DNA of 64,000 nucleotides from Polynucleobacter cosmopolitanus (GCF_002224225.1 NZ_NJGG01000001.1:959374-1023373), one strand, 5' to 3'; numbered from the stretch's first letter, positions 18,895 to 28,875 are shown. Program-made: numbers and translations. Notes: generated by a model from the sequence alone, not told the origin.

Positions 18895-19830
18895 ATGAAC
18901 AGTAATTCGGTAACCCAACACATTGTTTTATTTGAGGAAGCTGGCCAAAGGCTAGATAATTTCCTGTTTCGCATGGCAAAAGGGGTGCCAAAGACCCATA
19001 TTTACCGAATTATTCGCTCTGGCGAGGTCCGGGTGAACAAAAAAAGGGCCGATGCGAGCCAAAAAATCCAAGAAGGGGATGTTTTACGCCTGCCACCATT
19101 GCGTGTTTCGGAGGTAAAAGCCCCGACAAATGACTTCATTTCGAAGAAGATAAATGCAGAAATAAAGATTTTGCATGAAGATGACAGCATTTTAGTGGTA
19201 GATAAGCCTTCTGGGATCGCTGTGCATGGTGGTTCAGGGGTCTCTTTGGGCTTGATTGAGGCCATGAGGGCTCAAAGACCAGACGCTAAATTCCTGGAAT
19301 TGGTCCATCGCCTGGATCGAGATACCTCTGGCATTTTGATGTTGGCCAAAAAACGCAGTGCTTTGGTCCATCTTCACGAGCAAATACGTGAAGGGAAGAT
19401 GGAAAAACGCTACTTATTAATAGTGCATGGTCAATTACCGGTCAGCGCAAAGTCAATTCCACTCAAATACCCATTACTCAAATACTTGCTTCCCAATGGG
19501 GAGCGTCGAGTCAGGGTGGCAGAAGATGGCGGTCAGCCAAGTCATACCAATATCCGGGTCAAGGCAAATTATCGTGATGGTTTATGCAGTTTGGTCGAGG
19601 CACAGCTTAAAACGGGGCGCACCCATCAAATCCGGGTGCATTTACAAACCTACGGCCATCCTATTTTGGGTGATGACAAGTACGGTGATCAAGAATTAGA
19701 TAAAGTATTAAAACCAAAAAGACTATTACTGCATGCAAGACATTTATCATTTATTCATCCTAAAACAGAAGAAAAAATGACTTTCGAGGCTGATATCCCC
19801 GAAGCATTTGAAAAAATGGAGACAACATGA
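18895..19830 (+). CDS. rluC: 23S rRNA pseudouridine synthase, RluC type
   Basis: It isomerises uridines of 23S rRNA (positions 955, 2504 and 2580 in E. coli). The N-terminal S4 RNA-binding domain spans about residues 17-80 (RLDNFLFRMAKGVPKTHIYR..). The catalytic aspartate is in HRLDRDTSGILMLAK, and GRTHQIRVHLQ is the second family motif. The divergent arrangement with rne is the one found in E. coli and supports RluC over RluD. The stop overlaps the next start as ATGA. Confidence 0.93.
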   Translation: MNSNSVTQHIVLFEEAGQRLDNFLFRMAKGVPKTHIYRIIRSGEVRVNKKRADASQKIQEGDVLRLPPLRVSEVKAPTNDFISKKINAEIKILHEDDSILVVDKPSGIAVHGGSGVSLGLIEAMRAQRPDAKFLELVHRLDRDTSGILMLAKKRSALVHLHEQIREGKMEKRYLLIVHGQLPVSAKSIPLKYPLLKYLLPNGERRVRVAEDGGQPSHTNIRVKANYRDGLCSLVEAQLKTGRTHQIRVHLQTYGHPILGDDKYGDQELDKVLKPKRLLLHARHLSFIHPKTEEKMTFEADIPEAFEKMETT

Positions 19831-20702
19831 AACTGGCTGCTTACCAATACCAAGCCGAACAATACGTGGGTGTTATTGCTCAAGATTTACAAACAGTCAC
19901 ACCGTATCAACTGAGTAAAGAGGATGCTTCGCGCGGAGCATTGGCAATCATTGAGTTGATGGCTGAAGGCAAAGCTCTGCCTGCTTTGGGTTCTGCTGTT
20001 GCATTAAAAGATGTCTGTTTGTTGGCTCCGATCCCCAAGCCAAAGAGAAATATTTTTTGCGTGGGTAAAAATTATTTGGATCACGTCAAAGAAATCAAAG
20101 ACAGTAAATTGGGTGAGGCGCAGGGCGCCATGGCCAACTTACCGAAGCACCCAGTGGTGTTCAGTAAAGTGCCTGAGTCTGTGATTGGTCCCCTCGTTGG
20201 CATTGATAGTCATCCTCACGCAACTCAAGAGATGGATTACGAAGCTGAGTTAGCGGTGGTGATTGCTAAAAAAGGCAAAACCATCAGTCAAGCTGATGCA
20301 ATGAAATATATCTGGGGATACACCATCATTAATGACATCAGTGCTCGTGATGTGCAAGCAAAGCATGTGCAATTTCATTTGGGTAAAAGTTTTGACACTT
20401 TCTGTCCCATGGGTCCTTGGTTGGTATCTGCAGATGAGCTAGATTCATCCAAAGCATCCATCAAGTGTTGGGTGAACGGTGAGTTAAGACAAGATGCCAC
20501 CACGGAATTATTGATTTTCAATATCCCAACCATCATCGAGGCAATTTCAAAGGGCATGACTCTATATCCAGGCGATGTGATTGCCACCGGTACGCCAAGT
20601 GGTGTGGGTATGGGCTTTAAGCCACCTCGCTTTTTGAAGAAGGGCGATACCGTCAAGATTGAAATTGATGGCATTGGCACTTTAGAAAATCCTGTGATTT
20701 AA
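19827..20702 (+). CDS. Fumarylacetoacetate hydrolase (FAH) family protein
   Basis: This 291-residue protein has the FAH fold motifs: NIFCVGKNYLDHVKE, the metal-binding MDYEAELAVVI acid pair, WGYTIINDISARDVQ and the C-terminal GDVIATGTPSGVGMGFKPP. Family members cleave C-C bonds or hydrate/decarboxylate acylpyruvates. The subgroup with GTPSGVG and this length is often an acylpyruvate hydrolase or oxaloacetate decarboxylase-like enzyme. It overlaps rluC by 4 bp (ATGA) and precedes the HAD phosphatase by 8 bp, so all three should be cotranscribed. The specific substrate is unknown. Confidence 0.88.
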   Translation: MKLAAYQYQAEQYVGVIAQDLQTVTPYQLSKEDASRGALAIIELMAEGKALPALGSAVALKDVCLLAPIPKPKRNIFCVGKNYLDHVKEIKDSKLGEAQGAMANLPKHPVVFSKVPESVIGPLVGIDSHPHATQEMDYEAELAVVIAKKGKTISQADAMKYIWGYTIINDISARDVQAKHVQFHLGKSFDTFCPMGPWLVSADELDSSKASIKCWVNGELRQDATTELLIFNIPTIIEAISKGMTLYPGDVIATGTPSGVGMGFKPPRFLKKGDTVKIEIDGIGTLENPVI

Positions 20703-20710
20703 GGGTATCG

Positions 20711-21367
20711 ATGTCACTTCGTTATGAATTAATTGTGTGGGATTGGGATGGAACCTTGATGGATTCCACGCCCACCATCGTGCGTTGTATTCAAGATGCA
20801 TGCCGCGATTTGGCCTTGCCTGTGCCCGAAGATTCTGTTGCTAGCCATGTGATTGGCTTGGGTATTCAAGAATCATTGCGTAAAGCCTGCCCAACTGTTT
20901 CGGTGGATGATCACTACAAATTAATTGATCGCTTCAGATTTCATTACTTGAGCAAAGATCATGAATTAAGTTTGTTTGAGGGCGCCAAGGATTTGTTGTA
21001 TCAATTAAAAGATCGAGGACATCTTTTGGCGGTGGCCACCGGTAAAAGTCGCAAGGGCCTGGATCGCTCCTTGGGTTTTCATCGGCTTGAGGATATTTTT
21101 GCGGACAGTCGCACACCGGATGAATCAAAATCGAAGCCTCATCCTGGCATGCTTTTAGATTTATCGGATGCTTTGTTGGTGCCGATGGAAAAAATCTTGA
21201 TGATTGGTGATACGACGCATGATTTGGGTATGGCCAATGCTGCAGGAGCTGATGCCGTGGGCGTGACTTATGGTGCACACCCAGAGCACGTATTGAAAAC
21301 TGAAAATCCTTTGGCTTGTGTCAAGAATGTTCAAGAGTTATCTGATTGGTTAGCAGCTAACGCATAA
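20711..21367 (+). CDS. HAD-IA family hydrolase (phosphoglycolate phosphatase-like)
   Basis: This 218-residue phosphatase shows HAD motif I in WDWDGTLMDS, motif II threonine in LAVATGKSRKGL, motif III lysine in KSKPHPGMLL and motif IV in MIGDTTHDLGMANAAG. The cap domain lies between motifs I and II as in subfamily IA. It is next to rluC in several proteobacteria as I recall. The substrate is probably a small phosphorylated metabolite; 2-phosphoglycolate is only one option. Confidence 0.87.
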   Translation: MSLRYELIVWDWDGTLMDSTPTIVRCIQDACRDLALPVPEDSVASHVIGLGIQESLRKACPTVSVDDHYKLIDRFRFHYLSKDHELSLFEGAKDLLYQLKDRGHLLAVATGKSRKGLDRSLGFHRLEDIFADSRTPDESKSKPHPGMLLDLSDALLVPMEKILMIGDTTHDLGMANAAGADAVGVTYGAHPEHVLKTENPLACVKNVQELSDWLAANA

Positions 21368-21443
21368 AAAGATTAAGCTCTTACTTGAAGTATTAAATTT
21401 ATCGTATTACCTAAATTAGTTAGATTAATTAAGAAAGTTATTC

Positions 21444-22382
21444 ATGTCTGATGAAAAAGTCTGGGAAAAACAGGCCTTAGAACATTTGTTGTTGGAGAAC
21501 CTCAAGGAGCAGCGTCGCGGTCGTCGCTGGAGAACAGCTGTACGCATGATGACCTTGCTGGTGTTTATCGGGGTTGCGATCAATTTGTTTGATATTGATA
21601 TTGGTGGCAAGTCCAGCATGGGTAAGCATACGGCGTTGGTTGATTTGCAAGGTGAGATTGCGCCTGACAGTAAAGCCAGCGCAGATGCGATTAATGCATC
21701 TTTGCAAGCAGCATTTGAAAATTCTGAGAGTGTTGGTGTGATTTTGCGCATCAACAGCCCTGGCGGCTCCCCGGTTCAGTCCGGCATTATTCACGATGAA
21801 ATGTTGCGCTTGCGTGCCAAGTATCCTGAAAAATCATTGCATGTGGTGGTTGAAGAAATTTGCGCATCCGGTGGTTACTACGTGGCATCTGCTGCGGAAA
21901 ATATTTATGTTGATAAAGCCAGTTTGGTTGGCTCAATCGGTGTGATCATGAACGGCTTTGGAGTCACTGGTTTGATGGAGAAGTTGGGAATTGAGCGTCG
22001 TGCCATCACTGCTGGGAAAAATAAAGCTTTGTTAGATCCATTCAGCAAACAAGACCCAAAGCAAAAAGAATTTGTTCAAGGCATGATCAGTGAAGTGCAT
22101 GAGCAATTCATCAAGGTGGTGCGCGATGGCCGCGGTGATCGTTTGAAAGAAACTCCTGACATGTTCACAGGTTTGGTATGGAATGGTGCTAAGAGTGTTG
22201 AGTTAGGTTTGAGTGATGGCTTGAGCAGTGTTGATGGAGTTGCGCGCGATGTGTTCAAAGCATCAACAATTGTTGACTACACCATGAAAGATAATTTGGC
22301 TGAGCGAGTGGCCAAGCGTTTCGGCGCTGCAATGGGCGAGGGCGCTACTCGGGTATTGATGTACGGTGGTCAGATGCGCTGA
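21444..22382 (+). CDS. sppA: Signal peptide peptidase SppA (S49 family)
   Basis: This short-form SppA (312 aa) would cleave leftover signal peptides at the inner membrane. It has one N-terminal transmembrane anchor after a basic stretch (about residues 34-50). The catalytic Ser region is EICASGGYYVASAAENIYVD, followed by LVGSIGVIMNGFG. Arg/Lys-rich N-terminal RRGRRWR precedes the anchor, so the catalytic domain faces the periplasm. The short form works as an oligomer, whereas the E. coli enzyme is a fused double. It converges with the RsmI-like gene. Confidence 0.92.
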   Translation: MSDEKVWEKQALEHLLLENLKEQRRGRRWRTAVRMMTLLVFIGVAINLFDIDIGGKSSMGKHTALVDLQGEIAPDSKASADAINASLQAAFENSESVGVILRINSPGGSPVQSGIIHDEMLRLRAKYPEKSLHVVVEEICASGGYYVASAAENIYVDKASLVGSIGVIMNGFGVTGLMEKLGIERRAITAGKNKALLDPFSKQDPKQKEFVQGMISEVHEQFIKVVRDGRGDRLKETPDMFTGLVWNGAKSVELGLSDGLSSVDGVARDVFKASTIVDYTMKDNLAERVAKRFGAAMGEGATRVLMYGGQMR

Positions 22383-22406
22383 TCAACAGCTCATCTAAAA
22401 TCAAGG

Positions 22407-23171
22407 TTAAGCCAAGATTAAAAAAACTGCCGGTCGTTGATGAAGGGCTTGGAGTAATCCAGGCTCTTTTTTTATCTGCGCTTGCCAGGCACTGACAGTT
22501 TTAGAGATCACCAAGGCGTTGGGCAAACTCAAATCTGCCGCCACACACATTTGGGTATTTCCCTGTAGTGACTGCAGCATTGCTTCAATCATGGCTGCGT
22601 TGCGATAAGGGGTTTCAATCCACAATTGAGTTTGATGTTTTCTTTTCGACTCTTGCTCTAATTGTTTGAGTGTGGCTGTTCTCTCTGGATCTTTCACGGC
22701 AATATAGCCATGGAAAGCAAAGCTCTGACCATTCATGCCCGATGACATCAATGCCAATAACAAAGAGTTAGGTCCAATCAATGCTCGCACTGGAATGCCC
22801 ATTTGATGAGCGGTATTCACAACATCAGAGCCTGGGTCGGCAATTGCTGGAAGACCCGCTTCAGACATCAAGCCCATGTCGTGGCCATCGAGCAATGGCT
22901 GAAGCATTGCTTTTAAATTGGTAGAGCCATGAGCAGACTCTTTTCCAGGGCCACGCCATTCTGTCATTTGCATTTCTTGGATGGGGCAGATCAATGGTGA
23001 TTGTGAGCCAACAGCCTTTAATAAAGCTCTCGCAGTTTTTGCGTTTTCAACAATCCAATAGCGAAGCTGAGAAGCTTGTTCGATCGTGTCATGGGGCAAG
23101 ACATGGTTGAGCTGAGATTCGCGATCTTCGTCGCCCAGGGTGTTTGGAATTAAATAAAGAGTGCCTGGCAT
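22407..23171 (-). CDS. Class III SAM-dependent methyltransferase, RsmI-like
   Basis: The protein shows the tetrapyrrole-methylase/RsmI fold: LYLIPNTLG near the start, GLPAIADPGSDVV around residue 95 and the glycine-rich VRALIGPNSLLLALMSSG. RsmI 2'-O-methylates C1402 of 16S rRNA, but this is a shorter paralogue of uncertain target found next to maf in Burkholderiaceae, as I recall. I start at the ATG at 23169-23171 (254 aa), because the longer frame begins with a GTG inside maf. The spacing to the maf stop is then 10 bp and the two genes are likely cotranscribed. Confidence 0.8.
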   Translation of the reverse strand: MPGTLYLIPNTLGDEDRESQLNHVLPHDTIEQASQLRYWIVENAKTARALLKAVGSQSPLICPIQEMQMTEWRGPGKESAHGSTNLKAMLQPLLDGHDMGLMSEAGLPAIADPGSDVVNTAHQMGIPVRALIGPNSLLLALMSSGMNGQSFAFHGYIAVKDPERTATLKQLEQESKRKHQTQLWIETPYRNAAMIEAMLQSLQGNTQMCVAADLSLPNALVISKTVSAWQAQIKKEPGLLQALHQRPAVFLILA

Positions 23172-23181
23172 TTTTTCTTTT

Positions 23182-23814
23182 TTATTGATTGAGAGGAATA
23201 GAAAAGCCTGCTTCACGCAAAAGTGTGCACACTGTTATCAAGGGCAAGCCAATCAAGGCGGTGGGATCATCACTGCGAACGTACTCTAAAAGACAAATAC
23301 CCATACCTTCTGATTTGGCACTGCCCGCGCAATCGTAGGGTGTCTCAGCTATAAGATAGGCTTCCAAAGTAGCATCGTCGAGTTCTCTGAATTTAACTTC
23401 GGTGATAGCGTTCACAGTTTTTGCGGATCCCGCATGGGCCACGCAAACAGCTGTATGAAATTTCACAGTTTGACCGCGTAATTTTTGTAGTTGCACCATT
23501 GCATTTGTATGGTTACCTGGTTTGCCCATGGCCACACCATTTAAATCAACCACCTGATCTGAGCCAATCACATAAGCCGATGGGTGACTCAATGAAACTG
23601 CCAAAGCTTTGGCTTGAGCCAAACGAATGGCCATCAATTCTGGCGTTTCATTGGGCAAGGGTGCTTCATCCACTTCTGGGGAGATGGTTTCAAATGACAA
23701 GCCTAGGCGACCCAGCAATTCTTTTCTGTACTTAGAAGTAGATGCCAAGATCAATCTTTTGCTTTGGCTGGCAGAATTCTTGGATAAATTGCTTGGGTTC
23801 GGGGCGGCACTCAT
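23182..23814 (-). CDS. maf: Maf-family nucleotide pyrophosphatase (YceF type)
   Basis: Maf proteins hydrolyse non-canonical or modified nucleoside triphosphates; the YceF subgroup prefers m7GTP. Signature parts are RLILASTSKYRKELL with the phosphate-binding Ser/Arg, SPEVDEAPLPNETP, the GSDQVVDLNG acid and the VGLP-like IGLPL near the C-terminus. Length is 210 residues including a short polar N-terminal extension. Its start lies only 13 bp from the divergent yceD, the arrangement known for yceF/yceD in E. coli. Confidence 0.92.
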   Translation of the reverse strand: MSAAPNPSNLSKNSASQSKRLILASTSKYRKELLGRLGLSFETISPEVDEAPLPNETPELMAIRLAQAKALAVSLSHPSAYVIGSDQVVDLNGVAMGKPGNHTNAMVQLQKLRGQTVKFHTAVCVAHAGSAKTVNAITEVKFRELDDATLEAYLIAETPYDCAGSAKSEGMGICLLEYVRSDDPTALIGLPLITVCTLLREAGFSIPLNQ

Positions 23815-23827
23815 TTATGCTTTCGGT

Positions 23828-24427
23828 ATGAATTCAAAAAATATGACACCCCACATTTTGCCGAATAATGCCAAGGACCTTCAATCCATCGATATGCGGT
23901 CTGGGCTGACTTACATTGGCCAGGGGGTGCTCGAACTATCTCACTTTCCACGATTGTTACAGGAAATGACGGTTGAAGCTAATTTCCAGCCTTCAGGGCT
24001 TCATTGGGAAATGAGTACTTGGTTTGAGGAGCGTTTTGGAACAATTCCTATGCAATACATGCACTTACGTCTAGCGCTGGATTTGCCGCTGACCTGCCAG
24101 GCCTGTTTGCAGCCTTACATCGAATCTTTGGACTCCGACCGTGATTACATCCTTTTTGAGACTGAAGAAGAGGCTGAAGCCTGGGATTTTGATGAGGAAA
24201 ATCAAGATGCTGAGGATGCTCTGGTGTCCTCTGAGGCCTTTAATCTATTGGAAACTATTGAAGAGGAACTGCTTTTAAACCTGCCTTTGATTGCCAAACA
24301 CCCTTTGGGCGAGTGCAAGCCAGAAGACCTGCAAAAAGTGAGCAAAACCCTTAAATCGGGGTCAGAAGAGATCATCATCAAAAAGCCCAATCCATTTGCA
24401 ATCCTAGAAAAGCTCAAGAAACAATGA
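23828..24427 (+). CDS. yceD: YceD (DUF177) family protein, 23S rRNA accumulation factor
   Basis: I start at the ATG at 23828 (199 aa); the open frame extends further upstream but only as an antisense reading of maf. YceD is a conserved acidic protein linked to 23S rRNA accumulation and is nearly always encoded before rpmF. The CxxC pair in LPLTCQACLQPY and the acidic EEEAEAWDFDEENQDAED region are family features, as is the C-terminal NPFAILEKLK. It precedes rpmF by 39 bp, so ribosomal protein L32 is made from the same transcript. Confidence 0.92.
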   Translation: MNSKNMTPHILPNNAKDLQSIDMRSGLTYIGQGVLELSHFPRLLQEMTVEANFQPSGLHWEMSTWFEERFGTIPMQYMHLRLALDLPLTCQACLQPYIESLDSDRDYILFETEEEAEAWDFDEENQDAEDALVSSEAFNLLETIEEELLLNLPLIAKHPLGECKPEDLQKVSKTLKSGSEEIIIKKPNPFAILEKLKKQ

Positions 24428-24466
24428 CTTTATGCTAGAATCTCGGATTCGTTTAGGAGTAAAAAC

Positions 24467-24646
24467 ATGGCTGTTCAACAGAATAAAAAATCACCGTCAA
24501 AGCGTGGCATGCACCGTGCTCACGACTTCTTGTCTGCACCTTCATTGGCAGTTGAGCCAACGACTGGTGAAGCTCACTTACGTCACCACATTAGCCCAAA
24601 TGGCTATTACCGTGGTCGTAAAGTTGTTAAGACTAAGAACGACTAA
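24467..24646 (+). CDS. rpmF: 50S ribosomal protein L32
   Basis: A 59-codon gene starts at the ATG at 24467 behind an AGGAG site. The product begins [20 protein letters not shown], the conserved L32 N-terminus, and ends KVVKTKND. The middle lacks the zinc-binding cysteines of some L32 forms, as in many proteobacteria. It follows yceD and precedes plsX, the classical yceD-rpmF-plsX-fab cluster. A hairpin terminator lies 20 bp after the stop. Confidence 0.97.
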   Translation: MAVQQNKKSPSKRGMHRAHDFLSAPSLAVEPTTGEAHLRHHISPNGYYRGRKVVKTKND

Positions 24647-24666
24647 TTCCCTCACAGGAAAAGATC

Positions 24667-24695
24667 AAGCGGCACTCCTGGTGGCCGCTTTTTTC
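24667..24695 (+). terminator. Terminator after rpmF
   Basis: AAGCGGC (24667-24673) pairs with GCCGCTT (24684-24690), followed by TTTTC. It would reduce read-through from the ribosomal protein gene into plsX and the fatty-acid operon, setting their relative levels. Confidence 0.75.
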
Positions 24696-24712
24696 TTAAA
24701 AAAACAATTTTC

Positions 24713-25750
24713 ATGAGCGTCACGCTAGCTGTTGATGCGATGGGTGGAGACCACGGTATAGTGGTCACAGTACCCGCCAGCACAGGCCTTCTGGCAGAGT
24801 TGCCAGATTTACATATAAGACTCGTCGGTAACGCTGATCTAATCAATCAAGCGTTATCTCAAGTTCCCTCTGAAATAAAGAGCAGGATCACGGTCGTTCA
24901 CGCTTCAGAAGTTGTCACGATGGATGATTCCATTGAGGTGGCTTTGCGCAAGAAAAAAGACTCATCGATGCGTGTGGCTGCTGAGCAAGTCAAAGAAGGC
25001 TTGGCGCAAGCCGCTATTTCAGCAGGCAATACGGGCGCCTTGATGGCAATTTCTCGTTATGTTTTAAAAACTTTGGATGGTATTGATCGTCCTGCGATTG
25101 CCGCAGTGATGCCTAATCAATTAGGTCGAGGCACGATTGTTTTAGATTTGGGCGCCAATGCGGATTGTGAAGCGATTCATTTATTGCAATTTGCACAGAT
25201 GGCCGATGTGATGGCCAGGGCCGTAGACGGAATCGCTAATCCTACGATTGGTCTTTTGAATATTGGCGAAGAAGTGATCAAAGGTAATCAAGTGGTCAAA
25301 GAGGCTGGTGAGTTATTGCGCCAGAGTAGCTTGAACTTCTATGGCAACGTAGAAGGCAATGACATATTTAAAGGCACCACCAATATTGTGGTGTGCGATG
25401 GTTTTGTTGGAAACGTGGCGTTAAAGACCAGTGAAGGTTTGGCTTACATGATTTCTGGACTGATCAAAGAAGAATTCAGTCGTAATTGGATCAGTCGTTT
25501 GATGGCTTTGGCTGCAATGCCTGTTTTATTGCGTTTTAAAAAGCGTGTGGATCACCGTAATTACAATGGTGCAGTACTCTTAGGTTTGCGCGGTTTAGTT
25601 TTGAAAAGTCATGGCTCAGCTGATAAAAAGGCATTCACAACTGCTTTGCGCAGAGCGTATGAAGGTGCAAAAAATAATATGGTTGGAAAAGTGGCTGATG
25701 CATTCATGGTGACGCATGCGACAAACTCTCATAATGAGACCGTGGCATAA
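24713..25750 (+). CDS. plsX: Phosphate acyltransferase PlsX
   Basis: PlsX converts acyl-ACP to acyl-phosphate for phospholipid synthesis on the cytoplasmic membrane. The 345-residue protein begins [12 protein letters not shown] and shows [24 protein letters not shown] and [16 protein letters not shown], all typical. The start is an ATG at 24713 with a weak ribosome site. It opens the fab gene run and lies 12 bp before fabH, so synthesis of membrane lipid and fatty acids is linked. Confidence 0.96.
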   Translation: MSVTLAVDAMGGDHGIVVTVPASTGLLAELPDLHIRLVGNADLINQALSQVPSEIKSRITVVHASEVVTMDDSIEVALRKKKDSSMRVAAEQVKEGLAQAAISAGNTGALMAISRYVLKTLDGIDRPAIAAVMPNQLGRGTIVLDLGANADCEAIHLLQFAQMADVMARAVDGIANPTIGLLNIGEEVIKGNQVVKEAGELLRQSSLNFYGNVEGNDIFKGTTNIVVCDGFVGNVALKTSEGLAYMISGLIKEEFSRNWISRLMALAAMPVLLRFKKRVDHRNYNGAVLLGLRGLVLKSHGSADKKAFTTALRRAYEGAKNNMVGKVADAFMVTHATNSHNETVA

Positions 25751-25762
25751 GGATTCAATTCA

Positions 25763-26761
25763 ATGACTCAATTGACTCAACGATACGCAAAGATACTTGG
25801 CACAGGCAGCTACTTGCCGGCCAACAAGGTGACCAATGCTCAGATCACTGAACGACTCGCTAAAGATGGTGTTGAAACCAGTGACGAATGGATTTTTTCA
25901 AGAAGCGGTATCAGTGCGCGTCATTTCGCTGCTGCTGATCAACTCACCAGCGACCTTGCTTTGGAAGCATCGAAAAAAGCGATTGAAGCAGCTGGCATTA
26001 CTGCGAATGACATCGATTTAATTATTTTGGCAACATCAACGCCTGATAATTTAGGTGGCTTTCCAAGCACTGCTTGCGTGTTGCAAGATAAATTAGGTAT
26101 TACCAACCAATGCGCAGCATTTGACGTTCAAGCAGTTTGCTCTGGATTTGCTTACTCTTTGGCTGTGGCTGATAGTTTTATTCGCAGCGGCATGTATCAA
26201 AAAGTATTGATTGTTGGTGCTGAAACATTCTCAAGAATTTTAGATTTTAAAGATCGCGGCACTTGCGTACTCTTTGGTGATGGAGCTGGAGCAGTGGTGG
26301 TAGGCGCGAGTGATGAGCCAGGTATTTTGGCTGCTGCCATGCATGCGGATGGAAGTCATCGTGAGATTTTGTGCGTACCAGGCAGAACTGAGCATGGTGC
26401 CCTAGAAGGCTCTGCCTTTTTGAAGATGGATGGCCAAGCAGTATTTAAATTAGCTGTGAAAGTTTTAGAGCAGGTAGCTCAAGAAGTTTTAACGGCTGCA
26501 AAACTAACGCCTGCAGACATTGATTGGTTGATTCCTCACCAAGCCAATATCCGCATCATGGAAGGCACGGCCAAAAAATTAGGCATCGCTTTGGATCATG
26601 TGGTCGTGACTGTTCAAGATCACGGCAACACATCGGCGGCCTCGATTCCATTGGCACTCGATACAGCGATTCGTGCAGGCCAAATCAAGCGTGGACAACA
26701 TCTGTTGATGGAAGGCGTGGGTGGTGGTTTCACCTGGGCTGCTGCAGTCGTTAAGTACTGA
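25763..26761 (+). CDS. fabH: 3-oxoacyl-ACP synthase III (FabH)
   Basis: FabH condenses acetyl-CoA with malonyl-ACP to start fatty-acid synthesis. The 332-residue protein has the catalytic triad: Cys in [11 protein letters not shown] (near residue 122), His in IPHQANIRI and Asn in [11 protein letters not shown]-terminal [14 protein letters not shown] and [11 protein letters not shown] are also family-typical. It sits between plsX and fabD in the usual order. Confidence 0.96.
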   Translation: MTQLTQRYAKILGTGSYLPANKVTNAQITERLAKDGVETSDEWIFSRSGISARHFAAADQLTSDLALEASKKAIEAAGITANDIDLIILATSTPDNLGGFPSTACVLQDKLGITNQCAAFDVQAVCSGFAYSLAVADSFIRSGMYQKVLIVGAETFSRILDFKDRGTCVLFGDGAGAVVVGASDEPGILAAAMHADGSHREILCVPGRTEHGALEGSAFLKMDGQAVFKLAVKVLEQVAQEVLTAAKLTPADIDWLIPHQANIRIMEGTAKKLGIALDHVVVTVQDHGNTSAASIPLALDTAIRAGQIKRGQHLLMEGVGGGFTWAAAVVKY

Positions 26762-26836
26762 TGGTGACAACGTCAAATAAAAATTAAGCAAAAAGTTAAA
26801 TAAGCTCAATCACTTAAAAAAATCACAGGAATTTTC

Positions 26837-27775
26837 ATGAAATTTGCATTTGTATTCCCCGGTCAAGGTTCTCAAGCAGTCGGCATGTTGAATGCTTGGG
26901 GCGACAACGCTGAAGTCAAAAAAACTTTGGCTGAAGCTTCAGAAGCTTTGGGTGAAGATATTGCAAAATTAATTGCAGAAGGTCCTGCTGAAGCACTTTC
27001 TTTGACAACCAATACTCAGCCCGTGATGTTAACTGCAGGCGTTGCCTGTTATCGCGCGTGGATTGCTGCTGGTGGTCCTGCTGCATCAGTGATGGCGGGT
27101 CACAGCTTGGGTGAGTATGGTGCATTGGTTGCTTCAGGTGTGATTGAATTCAAAGATGCTGTGCCAATGGTCAGATTCCGTGCGCAAGCGATGCAAGATG
27201 CTGTGCCAGTTGGAACAGGTGGTATGGCCGCTATTCTAGGTTTGGATGATGATGCCGTTCGCAAAGCATGTGCTGATGCGCAAGCAGCCACTGGTGAAGT
27301 GGTTGAAGCTGTTAACTACAACGCACCAGCACAGGTCGTGATCGCTGGTTCAAAAGCAGGTGTAGAAAAAGCGTGTGAGCTTGCCAAAGAAGCTGGCGCA
27401 AAACGTGCTCTACCTTTGCCTGTATCTGCACCATTCCATTCATCATTGCTCAAGCCGGCTTCTCAAAAATTAGAAACTTATTTGGTTGATAAAGCATTCA
27501 AGGCGCCAAGCATTGATGTGATCAATAACGTGGATGTGAGTGTCTTAAAAGATCCAGCAGCCATAAAGAATGCCTTGGTCAGACAGGCTGCAGCCCCAGT
27601 TCGTTGGGTTGAGACAGTTCAAGCAATTGCAGCCCTTGGCATCACTCATGTGGTGGAATGTGGTCCTGGAAAAGTATTAACAGGTATGACCAAGCGTATT
27701 AATGGCGATTTAAATGGTTTGGCTGTTTATGACCCTGCCACGATGGCTGAAGTGATGGCTGTCATTAAAGCGTAA
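26837..27775 (+). CDS. fabD: Malonyl-CoA:ACP transacylase
   Basis: FabD loads malonate onto ACP. The 312-residue protein begins FVFPGQGSQAVGML, has the nucleophile Ser in GHSLGEYGAL (near residue 91) and the catalytic His in PVSAPFHSSLL (about 200). The C-terminal VVECGPGKVLTG is also conserved. It lies between fabH and fabG in the fab run with a 75-bp spacer upstream. Confidence 0.96.
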   Translation: MKFAFVFPGQGSQAVGMLNAWGDNAEVKKTLAEASEALGEDIAKLIAEGPAEALSLTTNTQPVMLTAGVACYRAWIAAGGPAASVMAGHSLGEYGALVASGVIEFKDAVPMVRFRAQAMQDAVPVGTGGMAAILGLDDDAVRKACADAQAATGEVVEAVNYNAPAQVVIAGSKAGVEKACELAKEAGAKRALPLPVSAPFHSSLLKPASQKLETYLVDKAFKAPSIDVINNVDVSVLKDPAAIKNALVRQAAAPVRWVETVQAIAALGITHVVECGPGKVLTGMTKRINGDLNGLAVYDPATMAEVMAVIKA

Positions 27776-27834
27776 AGATTAACGATCAGAGATTATCAAT
27801 CTGATAAAGCATTGAATTTAGTTTGGGAGAAATT

Positions 27835-28575
27835 GTGAGCACATTAACTGGACAAATTGCCTTGATCACCGGAGCCTCTCGCGGTATTGGCCGTGCCATT
27901 GCAATGGAGTTAGCAAAGCAGGGCGCTGTGGTGATTGGCACTGCAACAAGTGAATCAGGCGCTAAAGACATTGATGCGGCATTAAAACCAACTGGCGGTG
28001 CTGGTGCAGTTTTGAATGTGAATGATGCCGCTGCTTGTGAAGCTTTGATCGATAGCATTGTTAAAGAACGCGGCGCTTTGAATATTTTGGTGAATAACGC
28101 GGGCATTACCCAAGATAACTTGGCGATGCGCATGAAAGACGAAGAATGGTCATCAGTGATTGATACCAATTTGAGCGCTGTTTTCCGCTTGGCCAGAGGT
28201 GTTTTACGCCCAATGATGAAGGCCAAAGGTGGGCGTATCATCAATATCACCTCCGTGGTGGGCAGCAGCGGTAACCCAGGTCAGGCCAACTATGCAGCTG
28301 CAAAAGCAGGTGTGGCCGGTATGAGTCGTGCTTTAGCGCGAGAAATCGGTAGCCGTAACATCACAGTTAACTGCGTGGCCCCAGGTTTTATTGACACCGA
28401 TATGACCAAAGCCCTCTCAGAAGACCAACAAAATTCACTAAAAGCGAATATTCCCCTCCAACGCCTTGGAACACCCGAAGATATTGCCCATGCGGTAGCA
28501 TTTTTGGCGTCTCCAGGGGCTGGATACATCACGGGAACGACACTTCATGTGAATGGCGGACTTTATTTGAGCTAA
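27835..28575 (+). CDS. fabG: 3-oxoacyl-ACP reductase
   Basis: FabG performs the NADPH-dependent reduction of 3-oxoacyl-ACP. The 246-residue protein has the cofactor motif ITGASRGIGRAIA, LVNNAGITQDNL, and the catalytic Ser, Tyr and Lys in NITSVVGSSGNPGQANYAAAK. I start at a GTG at 27835, preceded by GGGAGA, rather than at the TTG at 27823 that opens the longer frame. It is followed by acpP after a 63-bp spacer. Confidence 0.96.
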   Translation: MSTLTGQIALITGASRGIGRAIAMELAKQGAVVIGTATSESGAKDIDAALKPTGGAGAVLNVNDAAACEALIDSIVKERGALNILVNNAGITQDNLAMRMKDEEWSSVIDTNLSAVFRLARGVLRPMMKAKGGRIINITSVVGSSGNPGQANYAAAKAGVAGMSRALAREIGSRNITVNCVAPGFIDTDMTKALSEDQQNSLKANIPLQRLGTPEDIAHAVAFLASPGAGYITGTTLHVNGGLYLS

Positions 28576-28638
28576 TTTGGTCAAATAAGCTGATAAAATC
28601 TCTTTTCAATATTTTTACAACAACCCTTGGGGGATTAA

Positions 28639-28875
28639 ATGGATAACATCGAACAACGCGTTAAGAAAATCGTAGCCGAGCAATTAGGCAAAGACGAAGC
28701 AGAAATCAAGAATGAATCTTCTTTCGTTAATGACTTGGGCGCAGATTCTCTCGACACAGTTGAATTGGTAATGGCATTGGAAGATGAATTCGGCATCGAA
28801 ATTCCTGATGAAGAAGCTGAAAAAATCACGACTGTGCAATTGGCAATCGATTTCGCCAAGTCCAAGCAGGGCTAA
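28639..28875 (+). CDS. acpP: Acyl carrier protein
   Basis: This 78-residue acidic protein carries growing acyl chains on a phosphopantetheine attached to Ser37 of the [10 protein letters not shown] motif. AcpS, which attaches that arm, is encoded at 37.9 kb in this window. A strong GGGGGA ribosome site precedes the ATG, as expected for one of the most abundant proteins. It sits between fabG and fabF. Confidence 0.98.
   Translation: MDNIEQRVKKIVAEQLGKDEAEIKNESSFVNDLGADSLDTVELVMALEDEFGIEIPDEEAEKITTVQLAIDFAKSKQG

Noticed and set aside
23627..23827. N-terminal extension of the yceD frame
   Set aside because: It is the antisense of maf; the ATG at 23828 gives the family N-terminus.
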